From Hydrogenophaga sp. (lineage in GTDB: Bacteria > Pseudomonadota > Gammaproteobacteria > Burkholderiales > Burkholderiaceae_C): 28,020 bases of DNA. The stretch lies in NCBI GenBank assembly GCA_025458415.1, contig JALOSN010000057.1, positions 1 through 28,020 on the forward strand, in the 5' to 3' direction. The notes under the pieces were generated by a model. It was not told the origin of the DNA. It saw only the letters and a list, made by a program, of their open reading frames with translations, and did not search any database. The position numbers were made by a program, and so were the translations under genes. Numbering within the stretch: the first letter of the stretch is position 1; each line of letters starts with the position of its first letter. Positions 1-7,427 of this stretch are shown here, piece after piece.

Positions 1-735
1 GGTGTGGATGCCATGGCTTTGGAGCCTGGCGTCGGCTTTCGGGCCGATGCCGTTGATCTTGCGGCAGGGCAGGGGCCAGATCAGGGTCTGCAGGTCCTCG
101 TGGTGGACGATGCTGATGCCATTGGGTTTGTTGAACTCGCTGGCCATCTTGGCAATCAGCTTGTTCGGGGCCACGCCGATCGAGCAGGTCAGGCCGGTGG
201 CCTGAAAGATGGATTTCTGGATCAGGCGCGCCAGCACCCGGCCGCCCTCGCGCTGTCCCCCGGGCACGTCGGTGAAATCGATGTAGACCTCGTCCACGCC
301 CCGGTCCTGCATGACCGGTGCGATTTCCTGGATGGTGCTCTTGAACAGGCGCGAGAGACGCTTGACTTCGTCGAAGTCCACCGGCAGCAGGATGGCGTCC
401 GGACACAGTCGGGCGGCCTTCATCAGGCCCATGGCCGATCCGACGCCGAACTGCCGGGCCGCGTAGGTGGCGGTGGTGGCCACGCCGCGGCCCACATAGT
501 CCTTCAGCCGCGGGAAGAAGTCGACCGGTACCCGGTCCAGCGCGGCGGGCCCCCAGTCGCGTTCCGGGTAGGCCTGGCGCAGGCGCTCGAACATCTCGGT
601 CTCGCGCCGGCGACCGCCACCGATCACCAGCGGCAGACCCTTGAGCTGCGGGTAGCGCAACAGTTCGACCGACGCGAAGAAGGCGTCCATGTCGAGGTGG
701 GCGATGCGGCGGGTCGGGGCCGGCTGTGGACTCAT
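1..735 (-). CDS. dinB: DNA polymerase IV (Y-family), N-terminal part, truncated by window edge
   Basis: This is the first 245 residues of a Y-family translesion polymerase, which copies damaged templates with low fidelity as part of the SOS response. The N-terminal palm motif LDMDAFFAS (D15, D17) and the second catalytic acidic pair in GVDEVYIDFT (D148, E149) are both present, so the metal site looks intact. The CSIGVAPNKLIAKMAS stretch and the helix-hairpin-helix start KINGIGPKA near residue 235 are also typical. The gene continues beyond base 1, so the little-finger domain and clamp-binding tail are not visible. The start is the ATG at 735. It is divergent from the SIMPL gene, with about 68 bp between them. 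I saw no clear LexA box there. Confidence 0.95.
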   Translation of the reverse strand, partial: MSPQPAPTRRIAHLDMDAFFASVELLRYPQLKGLPLVIGGGRRRETEMFERLRQAYPERDWGPAALDRVPVDFFPRLKDYVGRGVATTATYAARQFGVGSAMGLMKAARLCPDAILLPVDFDEVKRLSRLFKSTIQEIAPVMQDRGVDEVYIDFTDVPGGQREGGRVLARLIQKSIFQATGLTCSIGVAPNKLIAKMASEFNKPNGISIVHHEDLQTLIWPLPCRKINGIGPKADARLQSHGIHT

Positions 736-803
736 GCTGCAAGCATAGCGGGAGCAGCAAGCGATGGCCTGTCCTACACTGAAGGCTTCTCAACGGAGGT
801 GCC

Positions 804-1526
804 ATGTCCAGTATGAGTCGGCTGGTTGTTGCGTTGGTGGTCGGTGTCAGCATCGCCGCTGCGGGCTTCTTTGTGGGTGCCGGGCTCGAGCGCTTCCGGC
901 TCGCCGACCGGTCGGTGACGGTCAAGGGGCTGGCCGAGCAGGTGGTCGACAGCGACTACGCGGTCTGGGTGCTGGGGTTCCGGCGCGCCGGTCCCGAGTT
1001 CGGTGTCGTGCAGCAGGCGCTGGCCGCCGACCGTGAGCGGGTGCTGGCCTTCCTGCGCGAGCGGGGTTTCTCCGACGAGGAGCTGGAAGTCCGACCCTTG
1101 CAGGTGCAAGACCTGTATGCCCGGGAGTACGGACAGGGCAACCAGCCGCTGCGCTTCAACGGGACCGGCCAGGTGCTGGTCAAGAGTGCCCGGGTGGCGG
1201 AGGTTGAGACGGCGGCCCTGGCGGTCGACCCGCTGATCCAGGCCGGCGTGCAGCTGGGGGGGGCTGACGAAGGCCCGGGAGGGCCGCGTTACCAGCTGCG
1301 CGGCTTCAACGACCTCAAGGGGCCGCTGCTGGCCGAGGCCACGCGCAACGCACGTGAGCAGGCGGACAAGTTCGCGGCCGAGGCAGGCGCCAGGCTGGGT
1401 CCCTTGCGCAGCGCCAACCAAGGCGTGATCCGCATCACCGGCGACGACGGCAACGATTTCGACGACGGCCGATCGCGCAGCAAGCGGCTGCGCGTGGTCA
1501 GCACTTTCGAGTACGCGCTGCGTTAG
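804..1526 (+). CDS. SIMPL domain-containing protein (DUF541), envelope-localised
   Basis: A 240-residue SIMPL/DUF541 family protein. Residues 5-27 form one hydrophobic segment that is either an uncleaved anchor or a signal peptide, so the rest should lie in the periplasm. The family hallmarks are the opening strand SVTVKGLAEQVVDSD, a middle strand with FNGTGQVLV, and the late helix NAREQADKFAAEAGARLG. The molecular role of bacterial SIMPL proteins is poorly defined; links to oxidative stress and outer-membrane homeostasis have been proposed for relatives. The ATG at 804 has a good ribosome binding site (GGAGG, 4 nt before the start). Its stop codon overlaps that of the convergent receptor gene. 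Confidence 0.88.
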   Translation: MSSMSRLVVALVVGVSIAAAGFFVGAGLERFRLADRSVTVKGLAEQVVDSDYAVWVLGFRRAGPEFGVVQQALAADRERVLAFLRERGFSDEELEVRPLQVQDLYAREYGQGNQPLRFNGTGQVLVKSARVAEVETAALAVDPLIQAGVQLGGADEGPGGPRYQLRGFNDLKGPLLAEATRNAREQADKFAAEAGARLGPLRSANQGVIRITGDDGNDFDDGRSRSKRLRVVSTFEYALR

Positions 1527-3373
1527 CCTTCCGCCGGCGGGGCCGGCGGGATCGTGGCGGGTGGCGGCGCTGTGCTTGCCGACATGACGTCCGAGGGACG
1601 GTCGCTGCGCGAGGGCAGGGGCAGGTGCTGCACCACTTTGCGCGGATCGTCGGCGCTGCGGTCCAGCGCCCGCGCCAGGCGGGCCAGCAGCCGGTTTTCG
1701 TCGATCGGCGTGTCATTGGCCATGTCGATGACACCATCGGGCGGCATGGCGGTGACCACCCGCAGCTTCAGGCTCACCAGCGGCCCGATCATCGGCACGG
1801 TCTCCAGCCCCTTGGCCACCACATGCTGCGCCAGGCGCCGGATGTCTTCGGTCTGCTGCGGGCCTTCGACCAGCATGGCAAAACGCGTGTCGTCCAGACG
1901 GCTGACGGTATCGAGGTCCCGCACCACCTCCGAGAGGCGGGCGGCCGCCACCACCATCGCCTTGTCGGCGGCCTCACGGCCGAACTCGGTCTTGATGTCG
2001 GCGTGGTTGCCCAGCTCCACCAGCAACACGCCCACCTGGTGGCGGGCTCGGCGGGCGCGGCCGAGCGCATCGCGCAGGCGCAGGGTGAGCACCGGCAGCA
2101 AGGCCAGGCCGGTCAGCGGGTCGGTGCTCTCCAGCGCTCGCAGGCGGGCGCGGTGCTCGCTGAAGTCCTTGGCCCGGCGGTGCAGGATGTAGAGCAGCAG
2201 CGGAATCTCGATCGCCGAGCCGATCATCACCGCGTACTGGGTGGCCCAGCTGTCGGGCAGCACACCGGCGCTGCGCAGGGCGGGGAACGGGTAACCCAGG
2301 TGCACCGGCAGGAAACCCAGGAACAGCCAGCCGGCGTAGGCCTGACCATGGCGCCAGGCCCACAGGCACAGGCCGATGCTCAGCAGCACCGACAGCAGGC
2401 CGTACAGGTTGAGGAGGGCAAAGGCCAGGCTGTTGTGCAGCGTGAAGTACACCAGCGGAAACAGCAGGCCGATCACGCACCAGACCAGCACCCACCGGTC
2501 CACCCGCACGCTGTAGCGCGACAGTGCACAGACTTCGCGGACAAACCAGATGCCCGAGGCGGTCAGCCACAGCATGAACAGGGCCGGGGCCATGTCGTTC
2601 CAGCGGGGGCTCTGGTCCCAGAAGAACAGGCCGCCGATACCGGTGAAGGCGGTCTGGAAGCCCAGCATGCAGGCCACATAGACACAGTAGGCAATGAACG
2701 CGCGGTCCCGGTAGAGGCGCCAGTGGACCGCGCCCAGGAACAGCACCAGAAGGCCGAACCCGAGGTAGGCGCCGATCGCCAGGAAGGACCAGTAGCGCTT
2801 GGTCTGCAGCTCTCGCTCGTCCAGCAGCTGCAGGCGCGGGCTGGTGGGTGCTGGCGCGTTGCTCAGGCGCAGCCAGACCTGTGCGTCGGCCCCGGGGGCG
2901 ATGTCGAACACGGGGGTCTGGTCCGGATGGCTCCACTGCGCCACCGGCAGGTGGTCGCCCGCCACCTGCTCCCGCCAGCGGCCATCGGGCTGGCGCTGGT
3001 AGAGCGTGGCGGTGTTGACAAAGGCCGATGCGGTCAGCGCCAGGTACCAGCGTTGCCCGTCGGGCAGTGTCGGCAGGGTGGGCTGGATCCACAAGGCTTT
3101 GCCCGCCAGGTCGAACCCCTGGTGGCGCTCCAGGGTGGACAGTTCGCCTGCTGGCAGGCCGGCGACGTCATCGATGGAGGCGGTACCTGCGGGGTCCACC
3201 CAGAAGCGGCTGCCCAACGTGATGTCGGCAGGCGCTGGTGCGGGTGTCTGCGCGCGAAGCGGCCATGCGCAGGCGATCAGCAGCAGGAACAGCCAGGCCA
3301 TCCGCGACCACGGTGTGGCCTTGCGAGGTGGCACCGGGTGTTGATTGGGGTGGCCGGTCAGCCTCAGGTTCAT
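1523..3373 (-). CDS. 7TMR-DISM membrane receptor with a degenerate GGDEF domain
   Basis: A 616-residue inner-membrane receptor. A signal peptide (about residues 25-41, ending LRAQ) is followed by a periplasmic beta-sandwich of the 7TMR-DISMED2 type (about 50-185), then seven membrane helices (about 195-400, 7TMR-DISM) and a cytoplasmic GGDEF-like domain (about 412-560). The GGDEF domain starts normally with STDPLTGL, but the active-site loop reads RLDDTRFAMLV (DDTRF at 494-498 instead of GGDEF), and the usual first metal-binding aspartate region is ELGNHAD. I infer it cannot make cyclic di-GMP and instead binds a nucleotide or a partner. A Pro/Ala-rich tail follows. The ATG at 3373 overlaps the upstream stop (ATGA), so translation is probably coupled to the oxygenase-like gene. 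Confidence 0.85.
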   Translation of the reverse strand: MNLRLTGHPNQHPVPPRKATPWSRMAWLFLLLIACAWPLRAQTPAPAPADITLGSRFWVDPAGTASIDDVAGLPAGELSTLERHQGFDLAGKALWIQPTLPTLPDGQRWYLALTASAFVNTATLYQRQPDGRWREQVAGDHLPVAQWSHPDQTPVFDIAPGADAQVWLRLSNAPAPTSPRLQLLDERELQTKRYWSFLAIGAYLGFGLLVLFLGAVHWRLYRDRAFIAYCVYVACMLGFQTAFTGIGGLFFWDQSPRWNDMAPALFMLWLTASGIWFVREVCALSRYSVRVDRWVLVWCVIGLLFPLVYFTLHNSLAFALLNLYGLLSVLLSIGLCLWAWRHGQAYAGWLFLGFLPVHLGYPFPALRSAGVLPDSWATQYAVMIGSAIEIPLLLYILHRRAKDFSEHRARLRALESTDPLTGLALLPVLTLRLRDALGRARRARHQVGVLLVELGNHADIKTEFGREAADKAMVVAAARLSEVVRDLDTVSRLDDTRFAMLVEGPQQTEDIRRLAQHVVAKGLETVPMIGPLVSLKLRVVTAMPPDGVIDMANDTPIDENRLLARLARALDRSADDPRKVVQHLPLPSRSDRPSDVMSASTAPPPATIPPAPPAEG

Positions 3374-4719
3374 GCGCGTCCCCCTTGCGCCGGTCCGGTG
3401 GCCAGCCAGTGGCCGGACGTGGTCAGGCGGTCTTCCAGGCGGTTGATCCAGCCAGGTGCCTGGCGGTCGGTGTGCCAGTCGCCCACGGTGTCGTGCATCT
3501 GGTTCAGCAGACCCTCGGGCAGGGCGAGCGGGCGGGTCTGGTCCAGCAGGAAGCGGGTCAGCATGTGGTAGCCGATGACCCGCGTGAACATGCGCGTGAT
3601 GGAGAACCCGGGCGAAAACCACCGGCCCACCCGGTCGATGCCACCCGTGATGGCCATCGCGGCGGCAAACACGGCGCGTGTGGCCAGTCCGGCCTGCGGG
3701 CCGACCCCGATGCGGCGGGCAGCCGCGCGACCGAGCAGCCGCTCGATCATCGGCACCGGCAGGTGACGCACGACAGGAATGGCGATACTGCGCGAGAGGG
3801 CGCCCACCAGGGCCGATCCGAGCGCCGGCCGCGGATCGCGTGTGCCCGCCAGGTCCACCTGGACACCGCCCAGCCTTTCAAGCAACTGCAGGGCGGTGTC
3901 CATGTCATGCGCCATGAGGCGCTCGTCGACACCCAGGACATGACCGACCACATTCCAGGCATGCAGGTAGGCGTGTTCCTCCCTCCGGCTCAGGCCCAGT
4001 CCGAGCGTGCGCAGGGCGCGCAGGAACACACAATGGAAGGTCAGCAGCGTGAAGGCCAGTTCCAGCTGGCTGCAGGGGACCCCCAGCCGTTCGCTGTCCC
4101 AGGCATGGCGGCACCAGGCGCGGTGCCGTTCGTCCTTCAGGGCATCGGCCTCGTCGGCCTGCCGGTGCACGATCAGGTGCCGGATCGTCGCGTGGATCAG
4201 GCGCACCTTGAGGACCTGCGCCAAGCCGCCCCCGTCTGCTGAGCGAAGTCCGCCCTTCATCATCACCGGGAAAATCATGGCGGCAGTCTGCCGGATGCGG
4301 TGCTCGGTGTGTTGTTCGAGCTGTCCTGACAGGTGCAGCACCTCGGCCAGCTGGGGCATCTGGTAGCAGGCGGGCAGGCTGGCGCAGAACAGCAGAGCGC
4401 AGGAAAGCGGGCCATGGGCCATGAAGACCGATTCGGCCGCTTCCATCAGTTCAGGGTCGGCCCAATCGGGCAGGGCGCTGGCCGCCTTCACATAGGCGGA
4501 CATGGCCGCCAGCACCTCGGCGTCGATGTCCCGGGTGTTCCATCGGGTGGGGTCGAGGTCGCGGTTGCTCTGCCAGGCCGCCATCAGACGGCTGGCCTGG
4601 CCCAGGCGCAGCAGGGCGGTCTGCAGCGGCAGTCGGCCCATGAGGTCGTCGACAGTGCTGTCGGCCAGGGGGTCGGCTGTGCGGGCCGCCTGGTGCAGGT
4701 CCGGTGTCATGCCCTTCAT
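3370..4719 (-). CDS. MpaB / rubber-oxygenase-like protein (DUF2236 family)
   Basis: A 449-residue protein resembling the DUF2236 family, which includes fungal MpaB oxygenase and bacterial latex-clearing protein (Lcp), a haem b dioxygenase that cleaves polyisoprene. Seen features are the helix VRLIHATIRHLIVHR (R173, H176, R180) and the segment with LTFHCVFLRALRTLGLGLS followed by a HAWNVVGHVLGVD helix, which is the typical family order. No signal peptide is visible, unlike secreted Lcp, so it is probably cytoplasmic or membrane-associated. It sits in a four-base-overlap operon between a carotenoid enzyme and a membrane receptor, so an isoprenoid or carotenoid substrate is a reasonable inference, not a demonstrated one. 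A second ATG at 4710 is possible. Haem ligation cannot be judged by eye. Confidence 0.75.
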   Translation of the reverse strand: MKGMTPDLHQAARTADPLADSTVDDLMGRLPLQTALLRLGQASRLMAAWQSNRDLDPTRWNTRDIDAEVLAAMSAYVKAASALPDWADPELMEAAESVFMAHGPLSCALLFCASLPACYQMPQLAEVLHLSGQLEQHTEHRIRQTAAMIFPVMMKGGLRSADGGGLAQVLKVRLIHATIRHLIVHRQADEADALKDERHRAWCRHAWDSERLGVPCSQLELAFTLLTFHCVFLRALRTLGLGLSRREEHAYLHAWNVVGHVLGVDERLMAHDMDTALQLLERLGGVQVDLAGTRDPRPALGSALVGALSRSIAIPVVRHLPVPMIERLLGRAAARRIGVGPQAGLATRAVFAAAMAITGGIDRVGRWFSPGFSITRMFTRVIGYHMLTRFLLDQTRPLALPEGLLNQMHDTVGDWHTDRQAPGWINRLEDRLTTSGHWLATGPAQGGRA

Positions 4720-5537
4720 GGGTGGGCCACCGCCAAACCCCGGCGCCAGTGCACCCAGGCGGTCCAGGCGACCAGAAGGGGAATACCCATCGCAAAGAAG
4801 GCGATCACCTTGAGTGCCAGCGTGGCGCCCCAGATCATCTGGAACACCATGGCGCTGGTGTAGATGGCCAGCAGCAGCGCCACAGCCCTGACGGGGCGCA
4901 GTGTGGCGTCGGTCGGAGGGGGGCGGCGAACGGACATACGGTCAAACACCAGTGTGATGAGAAAGGAAACGCTCATCCATCCGACGAAACCCTCGACCGT
5001 TTCGCCGAACCAGCCTCCATCGGGCTTTTCCATCACCCAGGCCTTGAGCACATAGACAAAATAGGGGTCGGCGCCGAGGTCGAAGGCGGTGACCAGCATG
5101 GCGGCCAGGAGGGCGGTGAGCAGGCTGGACGGCCATCCGGCTTGCTGGGCAGGCGGGCGCCGCCACAGCAGCAGGTGGGCCATCACCCAGCCGACCATGG
5201 CCAATGCGAACCACATCAGCGGAATCACCACCGGCACATCGATCAGGCGCGGGCCGAGCACGTCGGTGTAGGTGTAGCGACCGAACAGCCAGCCCAAGGA
5301 GGTGCCCAGCTGCTCCGCCAGCCAGCCGGTGGCGACGGCCAGGGGCATGCAGACCACCAGCCACTGTCCAGGCACCAGGTGCCGCGCGGCCAGGGCCGCC
5401 ATGCCGAACAGCATGACCGATGCCACCACCAGGGCCGCAGACACAAGGGAATGGTGGGCCAGCGTCCAGGCCGTCAAGGCCAGGGCCGATGTCACACCGA
5501 GCCAGAGGGCCGGGCGGGCGAAAACAGGTCGGGTCAA
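4716..5537 (-). CDS. CruF-type carotenoid biosynthesis membrane protein (COG2324)
   Basis: A 273-residue polytopic membrane protein with about seven hydrophobic segments. The signature is the segment LAEQLGTSLGWLFGRYTYTD followed by LGPRLIDVPVVIPLMW, characteristic of the CruF/bisanhydrobacterioruberin hydratase family, which hydrates the psi-ends of acyclic carotenoids. A DLGADP stretch and GGWFGE further on also fit the family. The start is probably TTG at 5537: a strong ribosome binding site, GGGAGG, lies 6 nt upstream, and no better start is available. Its stop overlaps the next gene's ATG (ATGA). No other carotenoid genes (crtB, crtI) are in the window, so the substrate is unknown. It could also be a relative with another lipid substrate. 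Confidence 0.8.
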   Translation of the reverse strand: MTRPVFARPALWLGVTSALALTAWTLAHHSLVSAALVVASVMLFGMAALAARHLVPGQWLVVCMPLAVATGWLAEQLGTSLGWLFGRYTYTDVLGPRLIDVPVVIPLMWFALAMVGWVMAHLLLWRRPPAQQAGWPSSLLTALLAAMLVTAFDLGADPYFVYVLKAWVMEKPDGGWFGETVEGFVGWMSVSFLITLVFDRMSVRRPPPTDATLRPVRAVALLLAIYTSAMVFQMIWGATLALKVIAFFAMGIPLLVAWTAWVHWRRGLAVAHP

Positions 5538-5719
5538 CCGCAGCCTCCCTTCAAGACGCGGCCCGCTGCGCCGGTCGTGGCGGCACTGGAGGCGCTGTGA
5601 ACTCCCTGATGCAGGCGGTCAGCAGACTCAGCCCGGGACGACATTTTAGGTGGCATCGGTGGGCGACCCACCCCGCAGCCGGTCAGGCCCTGGCCACCAG
5701 CCGTCGGTCCATTCGCGGT

Positions 5720-6241
5720 TCAGATCGACTTGACGACCCACCAACCCTTGAAGAGCCAGGGCAGGCTGGGACCGGCGCCGGCCGGCACGCCGCCCTTGTT
5801 CTCGGCGCTGATGCCCATTTCGGTCATGCCCTGCAGGTCGGCTTCCGTCACCGGCAGCTGCAGCGTCTGGTACTTGCTGCCGATGACGCCCAGCGAGCGC
5901 GGCGCCTGGTCACCCGCAATGGCCCAGACCTGCATGCTGTCTTCCCGGCCTTCACGCACCTCGTTGAGGCGCTGAACCAGCAGCATGCCCTCTTTGGGGT
6001 TGTGGGTGACCAGCATGGCGGGCTTCTGGTCGGCGTCCAGCAGCACCGCCACGTGGCGCACCTGGGGCACGTCGATCAGGCGGGCCTGCAGGTGGCCGAT
6101 CTGGGCCTGCAGCTGGGTCATCATGCTCGCCGAGGCCGCCCAGGCCAGCAGCAGCACGATGAGCAGGAAGATGGCCAGCGCGCGCCACCAGCCGGAGACG
6201 CCGCGGCCGGCACTGGAGCTTGCAGAGGTGTCTTGGTTCAT
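5720..6241 (-). CDS. Membrane-anchored RskA C-terminal-domain protein without anti-sigma domain
   Basis: About 173 residues: a short cytoplasmic N-terminus rich in Ser/Ala, one membrane helix (about 18-38, ALAIFLLIVLLLAWAAS), then a periplasmic domain. The domain has the order typical of the anti-sigma-K factor RskA C-terminus: VAVLLDADQKPAMLV, then MQVWAIAGDQAPRSLGVI, then the late MGISAENKGGVPAG stretch. The N-terminal zinc-finger-like sigma-binding domain of complete RskA proteins is missing, and no sigma factor gene is nearby. ATG at 6241 is taken as start; GTG at 6256 is an alternative, and neither has a clear ribosome binding site. It could be a stand-alone periplasmic sensor module or a trimmed remnant. 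Confidence 0.7.
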   Translation of the reverse strand: MNQDTSASSSAGRGVSGWWRALAIFLLIVLLLAWAASASMMTQLQAQIGHLQARLIDVPQVRHVAVLLDADQKPAMLVTHNPKEGMLLVQRLNEVREGREDSMQVWAIAGDQAPRSLGVIGSKYQTLQLPVTEADLQGMTEMGISAENKGGVPAGAGPSLPWLFKGWWVVKSI

Positions 6242-6464
6242 GTTGGGAGCAGTCACGGATCAATTGCTTCGGTTGGTCATGTGGATGTCACGGACGTGGC
6301 CAGCCAGGCGGGTCGGCGACAATCGCGGCCGGGGAGTCCAGACAACAGGGTATGACCAGCCCGCAGCGGTCAAAACGTTTCGCATTTTCCCATGGAGCCT
6401 GACACCAACGACGGCCGGTCCATCGAGTGGCCGGATGGCGAGAGCACCCCGTCCGACGAGCCGG

Positions 6465-6496
6465 TGCTCAGAGTCATCTATGCTCAGAGTCATCTA
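6465..6496 (+). repeat. 16-bp exact tandem duplication in the BLUF gene
   Basis: The unit TGCTCAGAGTCATCTA occurs at 6465-6480 and again at 6481-6496 with no spacer. Removing one copy joins the upstream frame (ending EPVLRVIY) to TSISRLQGP, exactly restoring the first BLUF strand. Sixteen is not a multiple of three, so the duplication breaks the frame. Confidence 0.97.
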
Positions 6497-7047
6497 CACC
6501 AGCATCAGCCGGCTGCAAGGGCCGGTGCTGGCCGAGATGAGGCGCATCCGGGATCAGGCTGGCCGCCACAACGGTCCTGACGGGATCCGTGTGGCGCTGC
6601 TGCACAAGTCGGGCTACTTTGTCCAGTGGGCCGAGGGGCCACCACGGTCTGCAGGTGTTGCACCGCAGCCTGGGCCGGCGTCGGCTGTTCAGACCATGGA
6701 TCGGCGCCATCGTTCAGAGTGACGAGGTGCCTGCGGTCATGGCGGCGCGTGTTCGCCGCATGACGCGGTCCGGACCTGGTGAAGCGGTCAACCAGGAGCC
6801 GGCCCAGGTCTGGGCCTGGCTGTGCGCGCCGCCCCAGCCGGACATGCCGCGCCCCGGTGGGGCCGGCTTGCGCGTGATGCTCTTGTCGGCGCGTGGCCGC
6901 CATTCGTTCGACCTGCTGCGATGGGTGGCGGAACACTATCGGCGACCCATTGTGTCGCGCCGTTTTGCAGCGGCGGCCGACGACGTGCCCGACGTCGCCA
7001 GCGACTACCTGGACCTGCCCCACGACGACATGCCGGGTGGCCTGAGG

Positions 7048-7073
7048 CTGGTGGCCCATGCTGGTGGCCCATG
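7048..7073 (+). repeat. 13-bp exact tandem duplication in the BLUF gene
   Basis: The unit CTGGTGGCCCATG occurs at 7048-7060 and 7061-7073. Removing one copy gives a continuous reading RLVAHARQSLTMGVAHAFVP across the joint, so this duplication is the second clear frame-breaking event in the gene. Confidence 0.97.
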
Positions 7074-7400
7074 CAAGGCAGAGCCTGACCATGGGCGTCG
7101 CCCACGCCTTTGTGCCCGATCATGGCGCGGCGGTGATCCGGCTGGACAGCGACATTGAACGCAATCGCCAGCTGGTGCAGCGGCTCATCGGCGTGTGTGA
7201 CCAGGTGCAGCACCGCCTGCCCATCGTGGCGCTGGGGCATCCGCAGTCGGGGCAGGAAGACCTGGCCGCCCAGGCGCTGTCCAACGGTCACGAATGGGTG
7301 GACGTGACGGTTCCGCCCGGCCTGGTGTCCGAGGCAGACCACTGGGCCTGCCTGGCCCCGGTCCTCAGCCGACTGGCGGCGTCCCGGGCAGGCTGAGCGA

Positions 7401-7427
7401 GGTCGCTGGCGTCTTCAGCCAGCGACC
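7401..7427. terminator. Hairpin between convergent BLUF remnant and lldD
   Basis: A perfect 10-bp stem (GGTCGCTGGC / GCCAGCGACC) with a 7-nt loop lies just after the BLUF stop (7396) and covers the last codons and stop of lldD. No T-tract follows on either strand, so it is terminator-like rather than a textbook intrinsic terminator. It could serve both directions. Confidence 0.45.

Larger units (their letters stand above)
6392..7396 (+). pseudogene. BLUF blue-light receptor gene, broken by tandem duplications
   Basis: Joining three frames gives one protein of about 325 residues. The BLUF domain is clear: VLRVIYTSISR with the flavin-contacting Tyr, RHNGPDGIRVALLHKSGYF with the Asn, and VQWAEGP with the conserved Gln. 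The C-terminal half (VMLLSARGRHSFDLLRW, later RLDSDIERNRQLVQRL and LPIVALGHPQSGQ) is not a family I recognise. Reading frame is lost three times: a 16-bp exact tandem duplication at 6465-6496, a net one-base change near 6634-6646, and a 13-bp exact tandem duplication at 7048-7073. The second repeat copy supplies an ATG at 6480 that could restart translation as MLRVIYTS, but the product would still be short. It is convergent with lldD. Confidence 0.8.

Noticed and set aside
1625..3571. Long plus-strand open frame of 648 codons
   Set aside because: It lies antisense to the membrane receptor and has the His/Gln/Arg-rich composition of a GC-rich shadow frame; the minus strand encodes recognisable domains.
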